Shown piece after piece: positions 1-12,239 of a stretch of DNA of 64,000 nt (positions are counted from its first letter, which is position 1; each line of letters starts with the position of its first letter). Position numbers and translations under genes: made by a program. The DNA is from Adiantum capillus-veneris. Lineage: Eukaryota; Streptophyta; Polypodiopsida; Polypodiales; Pteridaceae. Under the pieces are notes generated by a model. The model was not told where the DNA came from, searched no databases, and saw nothing but the letters and a program-made list of their open reading frames with translations. Location: the NCBI GenBank assembly GCA_014529385.2, contig CM043971.1, forward strand, positions 61,572,209-61,636,208, read 5' to 3'.

Positions 1-2275
1 ATTGATTAGAAATCCCCGGTCAAATGCTAGCCTTTTGATGTCAATACACAAGCCGTCCAATAGAATTTATATCAATCAAGGTCGCCCAAATGGGCACCAT
101 GTAAGCCCTATTGCCCAAGGGCCATAGGATCTTTGATTATAATAGAGGGAGTCCTATGGACCTTGACCCCACAAATTGGTACCCCATGGCCCTAGGGCCA
201 TGTAATCTCTCATTGGAATAGAAGGAAACATATGGCCCTAGGGCCGACGATGGCCTTAGGGTGTCAATGTTTAAACTTTGTCAGAGCATTTATACCATCC
301 AAGATCACCTGCATGGGCACCATGGAAATCTATAAACAAAATATATGGCCCTTGAATTTGTATATTGGCACCCTATGTCCCTAGGGACATAAGATCTCAT
401 TACAATAGAGGGATACCTATGGCCCTTGATCCTATACATTGGCACCCTATGTCCTTAGGGCCAAATGATCTCTCATTACAATAGAGGGAAACATATTCCC
501 TCAGGGTCAAAGGGTGACCTTAGGGTGTTAATGGATAAGCTGTTCAGGAGAATTTAAAATAATCAAGGGCACCCAAATGGGCACCAAATTTGTCCTATGA
601 CCCTAGGGTCATAGGACATTGAAACCATATGGCCTTATGGCCATAGGCGATCTGTTATATTACACTAGAGGGAAACCTATGGCCTGAGGGCCATATGCAT
701 TGGCACCCTATATCCTTAGGTCCATATGATCTCTCATTAGAATAGAGTGAAATGAAACATATGTCCCTGGGGTCAAATGATATCCCTTGCGTGTCAATAT
801 ATAATCCCTTAAAGAGAATTTATATCATTCAAGGGCACCCAAATGGGAACCATGGTAGCCCTATGGCCCAAAGCCTATAGGCTCTTTCATTACAATAGAG
901 GGCAATCTATTGCCCTTGAGCCTTTAAATTGGTATTCTATGGCCCTACAACCATGTGATCTCTCATTAGAAAAGAGGGAAACATATGGATCTAGGGACAA
1001 AGGGTGGACAGAAGGGTATCAATGTATAACCTTGCAAGGCATTTATACCACTTAGGGTCACCCACATGGGCACCATGGCAGTCATATGTCCCTTGGGCCA
1101 TATGATCTAGTTATAATAGAGGGAAATCTATGGCCCTTGACCTTGTACATTAGCACCCTATGATGCTAAGGCCATTGGATCTCATTACAATAGAGGCAAA
1201 CATGTGTTCCTTGAGTCTATACATTGGCATCTTATGGCCTTAGGGAAAAATGATCTCTCTAGTATAAATGGCAATGCATGTCCCTAGGGTCAAACGGTGG
1301 CAATACAGTGTTAATGTATGAGCTCTCCAAGAGCATTTATACCAATCAAGGGCACCCACATGGTCACCATGACTATCCTATGGCCCTCGGTCCATAGGGT
1401 CTCATTATAGTAGAGGGAAACCTATGGCCATTAAACCTAGTATCTCATTACAATATAGGGAAACATATGGCCCTAGAGCCATAGGGCATTGGCACCCTAT
1501 GGCCTTAGGGCCATATGATCTCTTTTTAAACCGAAGGGTAGCATATGACCCTAGGTACATAGTACATTGGAACCCTATAGCCCTAGGGCCATATGATCGC
1601 TTATTACACTAGAGAGAAACATTTGGTTCTAGGGTCAAAGGATGACTTGGGTGTGAATGTAGAAGCTCTCAAAAAACATCTAGGCCCTTCAATGGCACTT
1701 ACATTGGCACCATGGAGACCCTATGGCCTTTAGACATTAAGATATATCATTTCAATAAAGGGAAATCTATTTCTCACTGGAATAGAGGGACACAACCTAT
1801 GGCCCTAAGTCCATAGGATCTCACATCATACTAAAGGGCACATGTGTCAATGTAGAAGCTCTCAAAGAGCCTTTGGGCCCTTCAGCTTATACATTGGTAC
1901 CCTATGGCCCTAACACCATAGGATCTTACATCATACTAGAGAGGAACCCATGCCCTTAAGGGTAGAGGATTTCCTAGGGGTCAATGTATAAGCTCTCATT
2001 TGGGCCATTACATAGTATCCCTATGTTCCTAGGACCATAGGATATCTATTTGCAATAGAGAGAAACATATGTCCCTTGAGCTTATGCATTGGCACCCTCT
2101 TGACCTAGGTCCATAGAGGGAAACAACCATGGCCCTTGATCTTATACATTGGCACCTTATGTCCCTAAGTCCATAGGATCTCACATCATACTAAAGAGCA
2201 CTCTATTGTGCACCATGGAAGTCCTATGGCCCTAGGGAAATAGGATCTATCTTTACAATAGAGGGAAACCTATAA
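1..2275. repeat. Degenerate tandem satellite block
   Basis: The block is built from many diverged copies of a short phrase. Each copy has a palindromic core close to ATGGCCCTAGGGCCAT, followed by an A/T-rich stretch ending in ACAATAGAGGGAAAC. A second phrase, close to CACCCAAATGGGCACCATGG, recurs near 80, 306, 564, 832, 1055, 1345 and 1690. This suggests a higher-order period of about 225-350 bp made of 70-80 bp subunits. Copies differ by many substitutions and small indels, so the array is old. The short open frames at 843-1055 and 1424-1612 are only the repeat read through and are not genes. The array runs off the left edge. Confidence 0.85.
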
Positions 2276-3311
2276 TATATTTCTAGTATGTGCTATACTA
2301 TATAACCAAGGTAATATCCATCTTGACAGAATATATGTTGTTATTTTTACAAAAAATGACACCTAAGAGAATGTCAAAGTCAGTTGATGCAACATGAACA
2401 ACACCAAGTTCTTGGTATCTAGATTTTTACTTACCAAATGGTGGAAGTGTTGAGAGGGTCCATTTATTCTTTTAAGATAAAGAGCAATCGCCCTTCAAAG
2501 ACTGTAGGGTTGTTAGGGTGCTAAAGAAAGATTGTTCACATCTTGATATGTCTCCATGTCTTGGAGTAAAGCTATTGAAAGGAGATTCCTACTTATTGGA
2601 GCCTGTGGTCTTTGCTCAAGGCTTGGTGAAGCTTACAGGTGATGGACTATCAATTTCAAAAGCAGGGTGGGTAGGTCTTATAGAGAAAACTCCAAGTGAG
2701 AACTTTATCTAGACATATATATTGAGGGATTTAAGAAAGTCACTCAATATGTGGGTAAATTGAGCACAAAAATAAGAATAAGAAGCGGAAGAATGACGAT
2801 ATAGGTAGAGTAAGTTAGGCTAAGACTCTCAAGAAGAGTGAGAATCCTTCACTTGGAGAAACATTACAGATGTGTCCTAAGAAGATCTTTGAATTATACC
2901 CTTAGAGACTCAACAAGCAGGACATGCGAGTGTACCTGTAGTCCCCACAATTGAAACCCCCTCTATGGAAGCAGTCATGGATTCAACCTCCTTAGCTCTG
3001 TTGAACTCTATTGTTCAACCAAAAGAGAAAGATCTTGATAAATAAGTTGCAAAAACTTCTAAGAGTGGGCTGGATGGATATGTTGGAGTTGCATACTATT
3101 TTAAATTTGGAGTGCAATTTGCCCAATTAATCCTAGTTGACCAATGCATCCTTGCATCAAAAGCCTACAAATGCAGAACCTTGTCAAATATGTATGTAAA
3201 ATACCTTTTGAAGCAGTTTACAAGGCACTCTAGACTAGTCTCCAATCCACCAGACCTGATGCCGTACAATTCAATTACAAAAATGCCTCTCCAAACAATT
3301 GAAGTACATGT
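2276..3311. other. Unrecognised spacer between satellite and Copia-1
   Basis: I recognise no gene here. A 64-codon frame at 2518-2712 (+) has ordinary amino-acid composition, but it has no motif I can name and is surrounded by stops. The sequence up to 3311 has no counterpart in Copia-2, so the break at 3311/3312 is where Copia-1 was truncated or cut by later rearrangement. Confidence 0.5.
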
Positions 3312-4037
3312 GACTTTTGACCATACCTCATGTCATTTCCATAAGTGACCTGTTTTTTCTCTCAGCAACACCATTTTGCTGGTGTATAAGGCACTATACA
3401 TTGGTGTTTTATCCCACGACTAGCCAGAAATGCATTGAATTCATGAGACATATATCCCCCCCCCCCCCCCCCCCCAATCGGAATGGAGGGTGCCCATAGT
3501 ACATTTCGAGACATTTTCAGCCATAGCTAGAAATTGGTTAAAGCACATAAAAACTTCAAACTTCGCTTTAAACGGAAATACCCATGCATGACTGGAGTAA
3601 TCATCAATGAAAGTCATGAAGTAAAGGTAATTTCCCAAGGACGGAGGTTGCATGGGTCCACAAACATGACTATGCACAAGCTGCAACCTGCATGTGGCCC
3701 GAACTGAACCATCCTTTGGAGACTTAGAACGCTGCATCTTACCCAAAATACAGCCTTCACAAACATGTTTGATAGGTGCTTCAAGAGGCGGCAAAGAAGC
3801 AACCATATCAAATTTTTGCAAACGCTGCAAACGCTGCAAACTGGCAAAATTCACATGACCAAAATGTGCATGCCAAAGGTTTGCATCTGAAATAGCCCTT
3901 GAATCTGTAACTGCATTTGTAAAATTTTGTCCACACTTGTCATACAAAGTGAGCTTATACAACCCACTGCACAAAAGCCCAGATGCAATGATTTCATCAC
4001 CAAAACTGAGATCACGAAGTGTACATTTGTCATCCAT
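3312..4037 (-). pseudogene. Copia-1 GAG-pre-integrase and integrase remnant
   Basis: The frame opens in the region after the protease and contains the HHCC-type pre-integrase zinc motif (LWHAHFGH, then CEGCILGKMQRSK). The integrase core follows. The first catalytic Asp, normally within LVHxDVCGPM, reads LVHSHVCGPM, so Asp is His. The second Asp motif (LHSDWGG) survives, but directly after it the glycine codons have expanded into a run of about 19 G (plus-strand C at about 3457-3475), which shifts the frame. Homology with Copia-2 continues in a shifted frame to 3312, near the third catalytic residue. In an active element this protein would join cDNA to the chromosome. Confidence 0.9.
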
Positions 4038-4620
4038 AAATTTTGACTACAAGTTCAAGTCTAGCAAGTGCAGGTACAGACAAAAGATTCTTCATGATCC
4101 CAGGTACATAAAGTGCATCAACAAGTGTGAAAGAACTGCCATTAGTAGCAGTAAGCACAATCTTTCCAACTCCCTGAACCGGATAAGAGGCATTGTTGGC
4201 ACAAGTGACTGAATTCCCATGAGGGACAGACTCGAGAGAGGTGAACAATTCACGATGTGAGGTAATGTGCTTTGTAGCACCACTGTCAAAATACCACACA
4301 TGTGAATCTGCAGCAACAACTGAGAAGCATTCATCATGGACAGCAGGATTGTAAGTGCACTCTGCACTAAAATCCCATTCTGCATCAACATCAGCATCAT
4401 AGTCTCCTTTTATAGAAAACTCAACAAGGGCTGCATTTGTAGTGGAGCCAGCATTTGCAGTGGAGCCACCCTCTTTCTTCTTAGCCTCTTTGGCCTTCAA
4501 CTTAGGACACTGCTTGATAAAGTGATCATTAGCTTTACGATAATGGCAGTGCATCCTTATCACCAGAATTAACAGACAAAGTGCTGCCAGCAGAAGCATT
4601 GGGAATAGAAGTTTTTCCAC
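4030..4620 (-). pseudogene. Copia-1 zinc knuckle and aspartic protease
   Basis: The segment starts with a CCHC-type knuckle reading HCHYRKANDHFIKQC. The second cysteine has become Arg, so zinc binding would be lost. Copia-2 keeps that cysteine but has lost the first. A Lys/Glu-rich linker follows, then the retroviral-type protease signature WYFDSGATKHIT with an intact DSGA active site, and a downstream hydrophobic segment (VDALYVPGIMKNLLS) typical of the copia protease flap and C-terminus. The segment is in a different frame from the upstream gag, so a frameshift lies between 4620 and 4731. Confidence 0.9.
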
Positions 4621-4730
4621 TCACAGCAGAACCATAATAAGTGGCTGCATTAATGTTACCACCCTTTCTTTGAGAAGCAATAAAAGCCTGTTCAACTGTA
4701 TGCTATCTAGTCTTGTTTTTTTCTGGAAAG

Positions 4731-5384
4731 TTACTCTTGCAACAGCAATGTGCATAATGCATCAAACTTGACAACTTTAAGATTTCCTTGGGTCATAACT
4801 CTCCAAGTACTAGCAAAAGTCTGGTAAGAATCTGGTAAGGCATCAAGAACAGTCTGCACAAGGGAATTGTCTGAAATGACTTCACCCACAGAAATAAGTT
4901 GCTCATTGATATCTTTGACACCAACAAGGAAAGTGTCCATATCATTTTCCTCAGGCATAATCTTCAACTCCAACTCTTTACGCAGCAAAGCAATTTTAGC
5001 CTCATTGTGGATTGCATAAAGACCTGCTAGAATATCCCAAGCCTCTTTTGTAGATTTTGCTGAACAAATGTGAGGAACAATGGTGTGCTTCACAAACAAC
5101 ACAATCAATGCATGAGACTACACATCCTTTACATCCCAAGGAGCTTGCTCTACCGTAGGTAAAACAACTCTAACAGCAGCAATCCTTGTAGCAAGACCTG
5201 CAACATCCTCAACATCGCCTACATCCTCAGAACCAGGACGTACATCAATGCCCTGCACAATATTCCAGATGCCCTTTGACACAAGAACGTGTTGCATCAT
5301 ATAAGCCCACATAGGGTAATTTTCCCCATCCAACTTGTCCTCAACAGCAAACATCTTGAAGACATCTGCGTTGTTGTCAGCCAT
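4731..5384 (-). pseudogene. Copia-1 gag (UBN2-type capsid)
   Basis: Gag starts at the ATG whose first base is 5384 (MADNNADVFKMF). The same start context is present in Copia-2 at 39315. The typical copia gag pattern follows (LDGENYPMWAYMMQHVL, then AWDILAGLY and ALPDSYQTFASTW). The frame runs to 4731 and is broken by one in-frame stop at about 5115, where Copia-2 has GCG-CAC. A second stop at its end is a TCA-to-TAA change relative to Copia-2. The product would form the virus-like particle shell. Confidence 0.9.
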
Positions 5385-5730
5385 GGTAAGTATTGCACTT
5401 GATGTAAAAACTGCACGAAAATAAGAGAAACCGAGCGGGAACAACACGTGCTATATAGCACAAAACATAGAAGACTATAAGGCACCTGTTATGCAAAACG
5501 GCACTGACAAAAATTCTACACAAAATGACGAAATAGCCTGTGCAGTAATGCTTGTAGTGGAAATGGAGGCCAAAATGAGTCTGAATCAAAAATATGAGCA
5601 GAATGAGCTCTACGAGTAAACCCAAAATATATTTTGACATGCAAATGCTCGCCAAACCTCACTGTAATCGAAGAAAGTGAGCAGGTATGTGCGAGAGCAG
5701 CTCGCGACTAAGCGCAGGAGGATGCAACCT

Positions 5731-5742
5731 ACTCTAGTACCA
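5731..5742 (-). promoter_or_regulatory. Copia-1 primer binding site
   Basis: Immediately inside the LTR the minus strand reads TGGTACTAGAG. This is a mutated form of TGGTATCAGAGC, the initiator tRNA-Met complement preserved in Copia-2. Confidence 0.75.
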
Positions 5743-5744
5743 AT

Positions 5745-5972
5745 TGTTGAAATTAGGGTTTCAAGGAAATGCACACAGCTGGGAGAAGACGAAGGAAGAT
5801 CAAGGCACACAATAGAGAGTGTATTACTTAGCATGCAATGGAAAGATAGATAGCCCTAGAGTGATGGGCTTATATACAATGCATTTTTGAAAAAAACCTC
5901 CTAAAGAGGGAAAAAATGCCCCAATGGTCCTAGTGTGTTCACACACATCACTACCACATGTATATGGTAACA
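5745..5972 (-). repeat. Copia-1 5' LTR
   Basis: This 228-bp LTR begins TGTTACCATATACATG on the minus strand and ends CAACA. It matches both Copia-2 LTRs along its whole length, and a primer binding site follows its end. Confidence 0.92.
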
Positions 5973-6089
5973 GCTTCAAAATTTATCAAACAAGAGAGGA
6001 AAGTTGAGGTTGAGGCTAGAGCAGAGGACTTGGTAGCTACTTGAGACGATGAGATTCTAGTGATCAAGATAGATTACAAGCTTTTAAAA

Positions 6090-6370
6090 CAATGGGAATC
6101 ACTGTCTGGGGTAATTCTGGATAGGGGAGCTAGAGTAGATATCCTCGAAGGTAGAAACTGGGGATACCTAAGATGAAGCCAACAATTCCATTCAAAATTA
6201 GAATGGTTGATCACAAAGTAGTCCAAGCTACCGCGTTGATTGAAAATATGCAAATCAAAGTGGGAAAGGAAAAGTTTTAGACCATTTTTATGGTATTGGA
6301 TGTGCAAGGGGCCTATGTGATGTTGTTAGGATGACCTTGGCTCATAACGACTGGAGTGATTCATGATTAT
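6090..6370 (+). pseudogene. Gypsy A aspartic protease remnant
   Basis: Translation gives VILDRGARVDILEG in place of the usual V(L)IDGGAxVNxx active-site segment. Next comes a PFKIRMVDHKVVQATALIEN-like stretch, then VMLLG and PWL with one stop. This is the pattern of plant gypsy retropepsins, where the LLGRPWL motif closes the domain. The active-site DxGA reads DRGA, and two stops interrupt the frame. Confidence 0.72.
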
Positions 6371-6959
6371 GCTAGCTAGACCTTGACTATTTAGAGCCCT
6401 AATAGAAGACTTCAGATCAAGACGAATAATGCCAGAAACTAGAAGAAGGCTCTAAGACCTGAGGAGTTGTGTAAGAAGTATGGGACCAAAAAGGTTGAAA
6501 GAATGCTCGCCTCTCTGAACATTTTTCCGTTAGCATAGATTGATCTAAGTGTTGTGCTGATGGATAAAGAGCAAGCTAAAAGATAGTGGCAAAAATATAC
6601 AGAGCAGTTTACTAAAAACAAAATTGGAGTACGACCAACTTAGATAGACTCGGCCGTCTGCCAGAACAATCAACATCAACAAAATTCGATCTCAAAACAG
6701 AAGAAGAAACTAGCTCAGTAAACTCTGATGATGGGAATCCAGTGGCATTGACACCAAAAATTTAGAATGATCTTCTGGAAATTGGTAATCCTTTTAATAA
6801 TTATACTGCTAGTATTTGAACTAAGAAAGAAACAGAGTCTATGAGATCCAAATTGGCTACTCCAGGATGATCAAGAGGTTGAGGAATGGATTATCGGCTC
6901 AGAAAAAAACCCTAGAGTGATACCAAGCACTTGAAATTAAAGATCAAAAGAAAAGGAAA

Positions 6960-7712
6960 AGGCATTCTTCCACAAATACAAGGACGTGTTTGTATGGAAA
7001 CATACTAACCTAAAAGGACATTGCATTCCACTGAAACTGGATGCGAGACTAGTTTGGCTACAAAGGTATATAATGAACCCTAGCTAAGCTAACAAGGCAA
7101 AGGAGGAGATTGATAATCTTCTCAAATCAGAGTTCATCACAAAGGTAGAAAATAGGAATTGGCTAGTTCCTATAGTAGTAGTCCCCAAGAAGAATGGGAA
7201 GTTGAGAGTCTATGCGGACTATAGAAAACTGAATTCCCATACCATTAAGGATCCTCTTTCATTATCATTCATGAACATGATGCTGGATGAGATTGCAAGA
7301 GGCCACAAAATGTATAGCTTTATGGACAGCTATAGTGGGTACAATTAACTAAAGATTGCACCTGAAGATAGGTCCAAAACTACATTTATCACTGAATGGG
7401 GATCATTTATGTATCTGGTGATTCCATTCGGGCTTTGTAATGCTTGTGCAAAGTTTTAGAGGTGCATGATGGAAATTTTCAATCAATTAGTGTATAAGTT
7501 TTTGTCCATCTTTGTTGATGATTTCACAGTTTTCTTCATTGAAGAAATGCACTTATAATTTTTTGAAATGGTGTTTGAAAGGTGCCAAGAGAAAAGGATA
7601 TGTCTAAATCCCTTCAAGTCAGTATTCATGGTCTGGAAGGGAAAACTTTTGGGACATATAGTGTCCAGGAATGGTTTTGAAATGGACAATGATAAGATCA
7701 AGTGCATTTATT
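6960..7712 (+). pseudogene. Gypsy A reverse transcriptase remnant
   Basis: The RT fingers and palm are readable: FHKYKDVFVWK, then LVPIVVVPKKNGKLRVYADY, SFMDSYSGYN, a broken PFGLCNACAKF motif, FVDDF in place of YxDD, and finally GHIVSRNGFEMDNDKIKCIY. Four stops lie inside. The reading ends exactly where a gypsy RT would enter its thumb/connection segment. The missing part resumes at 27745 in the same orientation. Confidence 0.9.
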
Positions 7713-7720
7713 AGGCTAGA

Positions 7721-8539
<819 letters not shown>

Positions 8540-8871
8540 TTACCTCTCTCTTGAAATCATAGTCGTCCTTGACTATGGGGTATAGAAGATAAAGCCTATT
8601 TATTAGAGGATCCCTATCCCTAGGACATCGTTCAAGAATGTATGACTAATCCATTTGGCGCTTAAGAGCCTAAGGCTGCTACAAGCATGTCTGTGCATTA
8701 GTCCTATCAATCTTCTATAGTAGAGAGACAAGCTCTACTTGGTGTTTGGGAGACGTCGTCTTCGCAAACTTGATTCTAAGCATACATACTACTTCACATT
8801 TGTGCACAATAAAGAAAAAAAAAGTCTTATAGGACAAGAACTTTGTTCATTTTAAACATTTGTACATTTTC
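8540..8871 (-). other. Gypsy B 3' untranslated region
   Basis: This lies between the chromodomain stop and the 3' LTR. The same sequence, on the other strand, follows the chromodomain of the deleted copy at 37468-37726, which confirms it as element sequence. No further open frame is seen. Confidence 0.75.
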
Positions 8872-9440
8872 TTACTCTAGGGAAACATTGTATGCATTGA
8901 CAAGGTTTAGGTTATCCTTTAATTGTATGCCTTGCATCCATCTAGCATCTTCAAAAGGATCATTTTTAAACTTAATAAGATACCGTCGGATAGTCTTACC
9001 ACCTCTTAATAACTTGTCTTCATGTCAGAGAATGGACTCAAGCTGCCGCACCTCTTCTTGATCCTCGATCTCCGGTGGGTCTTTAGTAGTTGGTTCTTGA
9101 GGTGGCTCTCCTTTGTAAGGCTTTAGTAGGCTCACATGAGAAGCATTGTGTATGAGCCAATGACTGGGCAACTTGAGTTGATAGGCCATCTCATTAATTG
9201 GTCTAAGAATCTGGAAGGGACCATAGTACCTTTTTGCTAAATTAGCATAGTACTTTTGGTGTCCCGTAGGATTCTTGCCCGTCTTGTGCCTTAATCGAGC
9301 CTTGGAAAATTTAAGGAAGACCCAATAATTTTCTTTAAAGGTTTGGGCTCTTCTGTGCTTATCAGCAGCAGCAGCCTTTTGCCTTTGTTGTAAGATAGAG
9401 ATAGCATCCTTAATCTTTTGGAAATATTCTAGTAGGTCTC
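8872..9440 (-). pseudogene. Gypsy B integrase C-terminus and chromodomain
   Basis: Reading from about 9440 downwards: a Lys/Arg-rich segment, then [39 protein letters not shown], and a chromodomain-like module ending in TIRRYLIKFKNDPFEDARW and a stop at 8872-8874. The first segment is the GPF/Y module that ends integrase in this family. The YLIKFK...P.EDARW part is the chromodomain core, which in chromoviruses steers insertion to marked chromatin. A nearly identical segment is on the plus strand at 36962-37467. One stop interrupts the linker. Confidence 0.88.
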
Positions 9441-9452
9441 AACTATACTCAT

Positions 9453-10061
9453 CTACAGTGAAGATCTTCCCGTGTACCTTGAGTAGCAGGGGACTTTTTT
9501 ATCTTCCCTCAATTGCCTCAAAAGGTGCTTTTCCCATGGAAGTATGTATAGTGTTATGTAGGCATACTCCACTAAAGGTAAGTACTTCTCCCTTTGGGAC
9601 CTTTGATCTACTTCTGTTACATAGGCTTTTAGTAGATCAAGAATTGTTAGGTTAGCTATTTTACTTTGGCCATCATTTTGGGGGTGATATGCCGAAGAGA
9701 AGTTCAGCCTTGTCCCTAAATTCTCAAAGAGACCCTTCCAGAAGTTACTGGTCATTCTAGGATCTCTATTTGACACTATGGACATTGGCAAGCCATGGTA
9801 CTTGGAGATTTGTGATATGAAGAGGGTTGCCATTTGATGGGCTTTGTTAGTCTTTTTGACAGGTATAAAATGAGATTGTTTGCTGAACCTGTCTACTATC
9901 ATCCATATTCCCATATTCCTACGGATAGACTTAGGCAATCCAAAGACAATCCATGGATATGCTCTCCCATGGTGAATTAGGGATTGGCAAAGGTTGAAGC
10001 AATTCAGGTTGCTTCCCTCTATCAAACTTTGTCTTTTGGCATACCACACATTTAGAAACAT
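9453..10061 (-). pseudogene. Gypsy B integrase catalytic core
   Basis: Contains the first Asp (MIVDRFSKQSHFIP) and second Asp (IVSNRDPRMTS) of the DDE triad. The third motif, normally QTDGQTEIANRTL, reads QNDGQSKIANLTI, so the catalytic Glu is Lys. The N-terminal part overlaps the next frame upstream (a frameshift near 9931-10061), and the C-terminal part past the core shifts frame again near 9560. The role in an intact element is cDNA joining. Confidence 0.92.
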
Positions 10062-10668
10062 ACTCTTGTATGTTTGCTTTCATGGTAGGCCAATAAAAAT
10101 ATGTTTCAATCCCTTTTAGGGTAGACTGAATCCCGCTATGCCCCGCATAAGGAGGAGCATGATATTCATACACTACTTTCTCACGTAGTGACTTGGTAAC
10201 GCATAGTCTATTGCCATAGAGAATATAATCATCTTGTAAAGTAAATGGTTCCTCTTTCTTCCCTAGTGCAAGGGCTGAAATCACATCTCTAAGATTGGGA
10301 TCAGTAGCATACTCATCTATTATAGAAGATAGATCATTGTGAGTTGCTATGGAAACCGCATTCACTCTCGGCCATCTTGAGAGTGCATCGGCTACTTGAT
10401 TATGCTCGCGAGCAATGTGAGAAATATGAAAATGAAATTGCGAAAGGAAATTTTCCCACCTCATTTGTTTGTCGGAGAGCTTGGTCTGCGTCATGAAGTA
10501 CTTAAGACTTTGGTGATCCGTCCGCAAAAGGAAAGGAGTCCCCAATATATAGTGTTTCCATGAATCTAAGGCATGTAAGAAAAACTCACCTTTATTGGGG
10601 ACTCCTTTCCATATATTGGCAACATTGAATCTCTTGTAAGAAAAACTCGCCTTTCTTTTTATTAACAT
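9931..10668 (-). pseudogene. Gypsy B RNase H and integrase zinc domain
   Basis: The frame shows RNase H features of Ty3/gypsy: FFLHALDSWKHYILG, FLLRTDHQSLKYFM, then the HISHIAREHNQVADALSR signature that closes the domain. The integrase HHCC zinc domain follows (YHAPPYAGHSGIQST, then YVSKCVVCQKTK), ending in the start of the catalytic core. The N-terminus is rearranged. A segment is missing between RT and RNase H, and the short sequence around GGAGTCCCCAAT (about 10534) reappears inverted near 10600. Confidence 0.9.
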
Positions 10669-11231
10669 AAAGTTTATTCTCTCTTAAGACTTGAAATATT
10701 ATGTGGAGGTGTTGCTTGTGTTCGTCTAGTGAATTAGAGTTGATGATAATATCATCAAAGAACACTCCAATAAAGGTTTGGTGAGGTCTGAACAGTTTTT
10801 CCATCAAGCGGTTGAATGTGGCTGGTGCATTGGTCAAGCCAAAAGTCATGACAATATATTTGTAAAGACCAAACATAGTGCAAAATGCAGTCTTTACAAT
10901 GTCTTGATCAACTATCCTTATTTGATGATAGCCACTTTTTAGGTCAATCCTACTCAGAGTAGGTGGACCCTTGTAGCTTATCAAATAGGTATTCTACCCG
11001 TGGAAAGGGAAACCTATTATTGATAGTGATCCTATTTAGTGCTCTATAGTCGACACACATATGATATGTGCCATCTTTCTTTGGCACAAAAAACACGAGT
11101 GAGCAAAATGGAGATGAACTAGGCCTAACCAATCCCTTTTCAACTAACTCGTGTGCTTGCTGCATAATATCCTCTTGTTGAGCTTGAGAAAGTCTATAAG
11201 GAGGTTTATTATTATAGGTGGTGAACTTCAT
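10592..11231 (-). pseudogene. Gypsy B reverse transcriptase
   Basis: RT in two overlapping frames. The first (11231-10950) has KKDGTYHMCVDYRALNRITI. The second (10984-10592) has LSRIDLKSGYHQIRI, MTFGLTNAPATFNRLM and the polymerase motif as FFDDIIINS, an F-F variant of YxDD. A frameshift joins them near 10960. The motifs are well preserved, so the element decayed fairly recently compared with gypsy A. Confidence 0.93.
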
Positions 11232-11985
11232 GGAATAAGTTCAATTGCATGGTCATCATTGCCTCGTTTACGAGGTAGTTCACAAGGGATGTCTTCAATA
11301 AAAACATATTGAAACCCCTTGAGAAAATTGGACAACTTATATTTTCTTTTGCTAAAGCATTAGGTTCATTTTGAGAATATTTAACAAAAATTATGTACAC
11401 GGAAATAGAGATCTTTATTGACTTATTGAAATCTTGCGTATGAACAATGGGTATGGTGTTACCCAACTCCTTAGCATCTATGTACATATCTTTTTTCCTG
11501 AACCTGAAGTAGAGTTTCCTTTCAGGTAATTTAACATTGGTAGCCATGCGATCAAACCATGGTGCCCCTAGGATTACATCCCTATTCTTGAGAAGAGAGA
11601 TAAAAAAGTCCTCTTGGTCCACATAGCTTTGGACATGGAGCCTCAATTTCTCGATTAAGTGAGTGACTGAAGCTTCTCCCATTGAAATCACCATGGGCGT
11701 GTAGGACATCTCCCATCTCATACGCTTGGATGCTTAGCATGGTGGCCAACTCTGTGGATATGAAATTGTGAGTAGAACGAGGGTCAAAGAGAATAAAAGC
11801 ATCATGTTCTCTTACCTTTCCCCAAGCATGGCATAGAGGAGATCCTTTTTCATGAGCTTCCTCTTCTTGGATTTCAACCAAGGTAGCTCTAGGAGCTCAT
11901 GGCGGGTGTTCTTTTGGGGACAGCTGCGGTACGCATGCTGTTTCTTGCCGCATTTGAAACAACGGTTATCCTTGCGATAACGCTC
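11212..11985 (-). pseudogene. Gypsy B zinc knuckle and aspartic protease
   Basis: An intact CCHC knuckle (RCFKCGKKQHAYRSC) lies at about 11935-11975 on the minus strand. The protease follows, with an active site FDPRSTHNFIS where the family usually has DxGSTHNFI: Gly to Arg, probably inactivating. GAPWF, corresponding to the GxPWL end motif, lies downstream in another frame (11721-11212). Two frameshifts interrupt the region. Confidence 0.85.
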
Positions 11986-12239
11986 AAGCTCTTCAGGAGA
12001 GAGTTTGTTTTTGCCTTTGTAAACTCCCTTCTCCTTAGCTTTGTTGTTATTTTAATTGCCCATAGGAGAATTTTGAAAATTGTCCTTCCCCTTAGGGACC
12101 CTTGTTTTCCATGGGCTTAAGATTTCTCTTAACCCGTGATTGGAAATTGATTCAACAAGCCACCATAGCATGGTGTATAACCGCAGATATGGTGCGTGGC
12201 CTTTGGGAGTTGACATACTCCGCCATTTCTTCAGTTAAG

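Larger units (their letters stand above)
3312..5972 (-). mobile_element. Copia-1: 3'-truncated Ty1/copia retrotransposon
   Basis: This is the same family as Copia-2 at 36109-43911, as shown by closely matching gag, protease, integrase and leader sequence. The 5' LTR (5745-5972), the primer site and the gag-to-integrase part remain. The homology stops at 3312, just after the integrase core, so reverse transcriptase, RNase H and the 3' LTR are missing. Without the 3' LTR no target-site duplication can be checked. Stops, frameshifts, a lost zinc-knuckle cysteine and a lost catalytic aspartate show that it is dead. Confidence 0.93.
5973..7712 (+). mobile_element. Gypsy A, left half (protease and RT remnants)
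   Basis: A heavily decayed Ty3/gypsy element on the plus strand. Protease and reverse-transcriptase remnants occur in the right order. The element stops at 7712 in the middle of the RT connection domain and resumes with the RNase H domain at 27745, so element B was inserted here. A stretch of about 30-40 codons between the halves is missing, suggesting a deletion at insertion or later. No LTR of this element is recognised. Its left limit is the end of the Copia-1 LTR. Confidence 0.82.

Noticed and set aside
3112-3499. Plus-strand frames over the Copia-1 integrase
   Set aside because: The minus strand carries the conserved integrase motifs; the plus frames are shadows.
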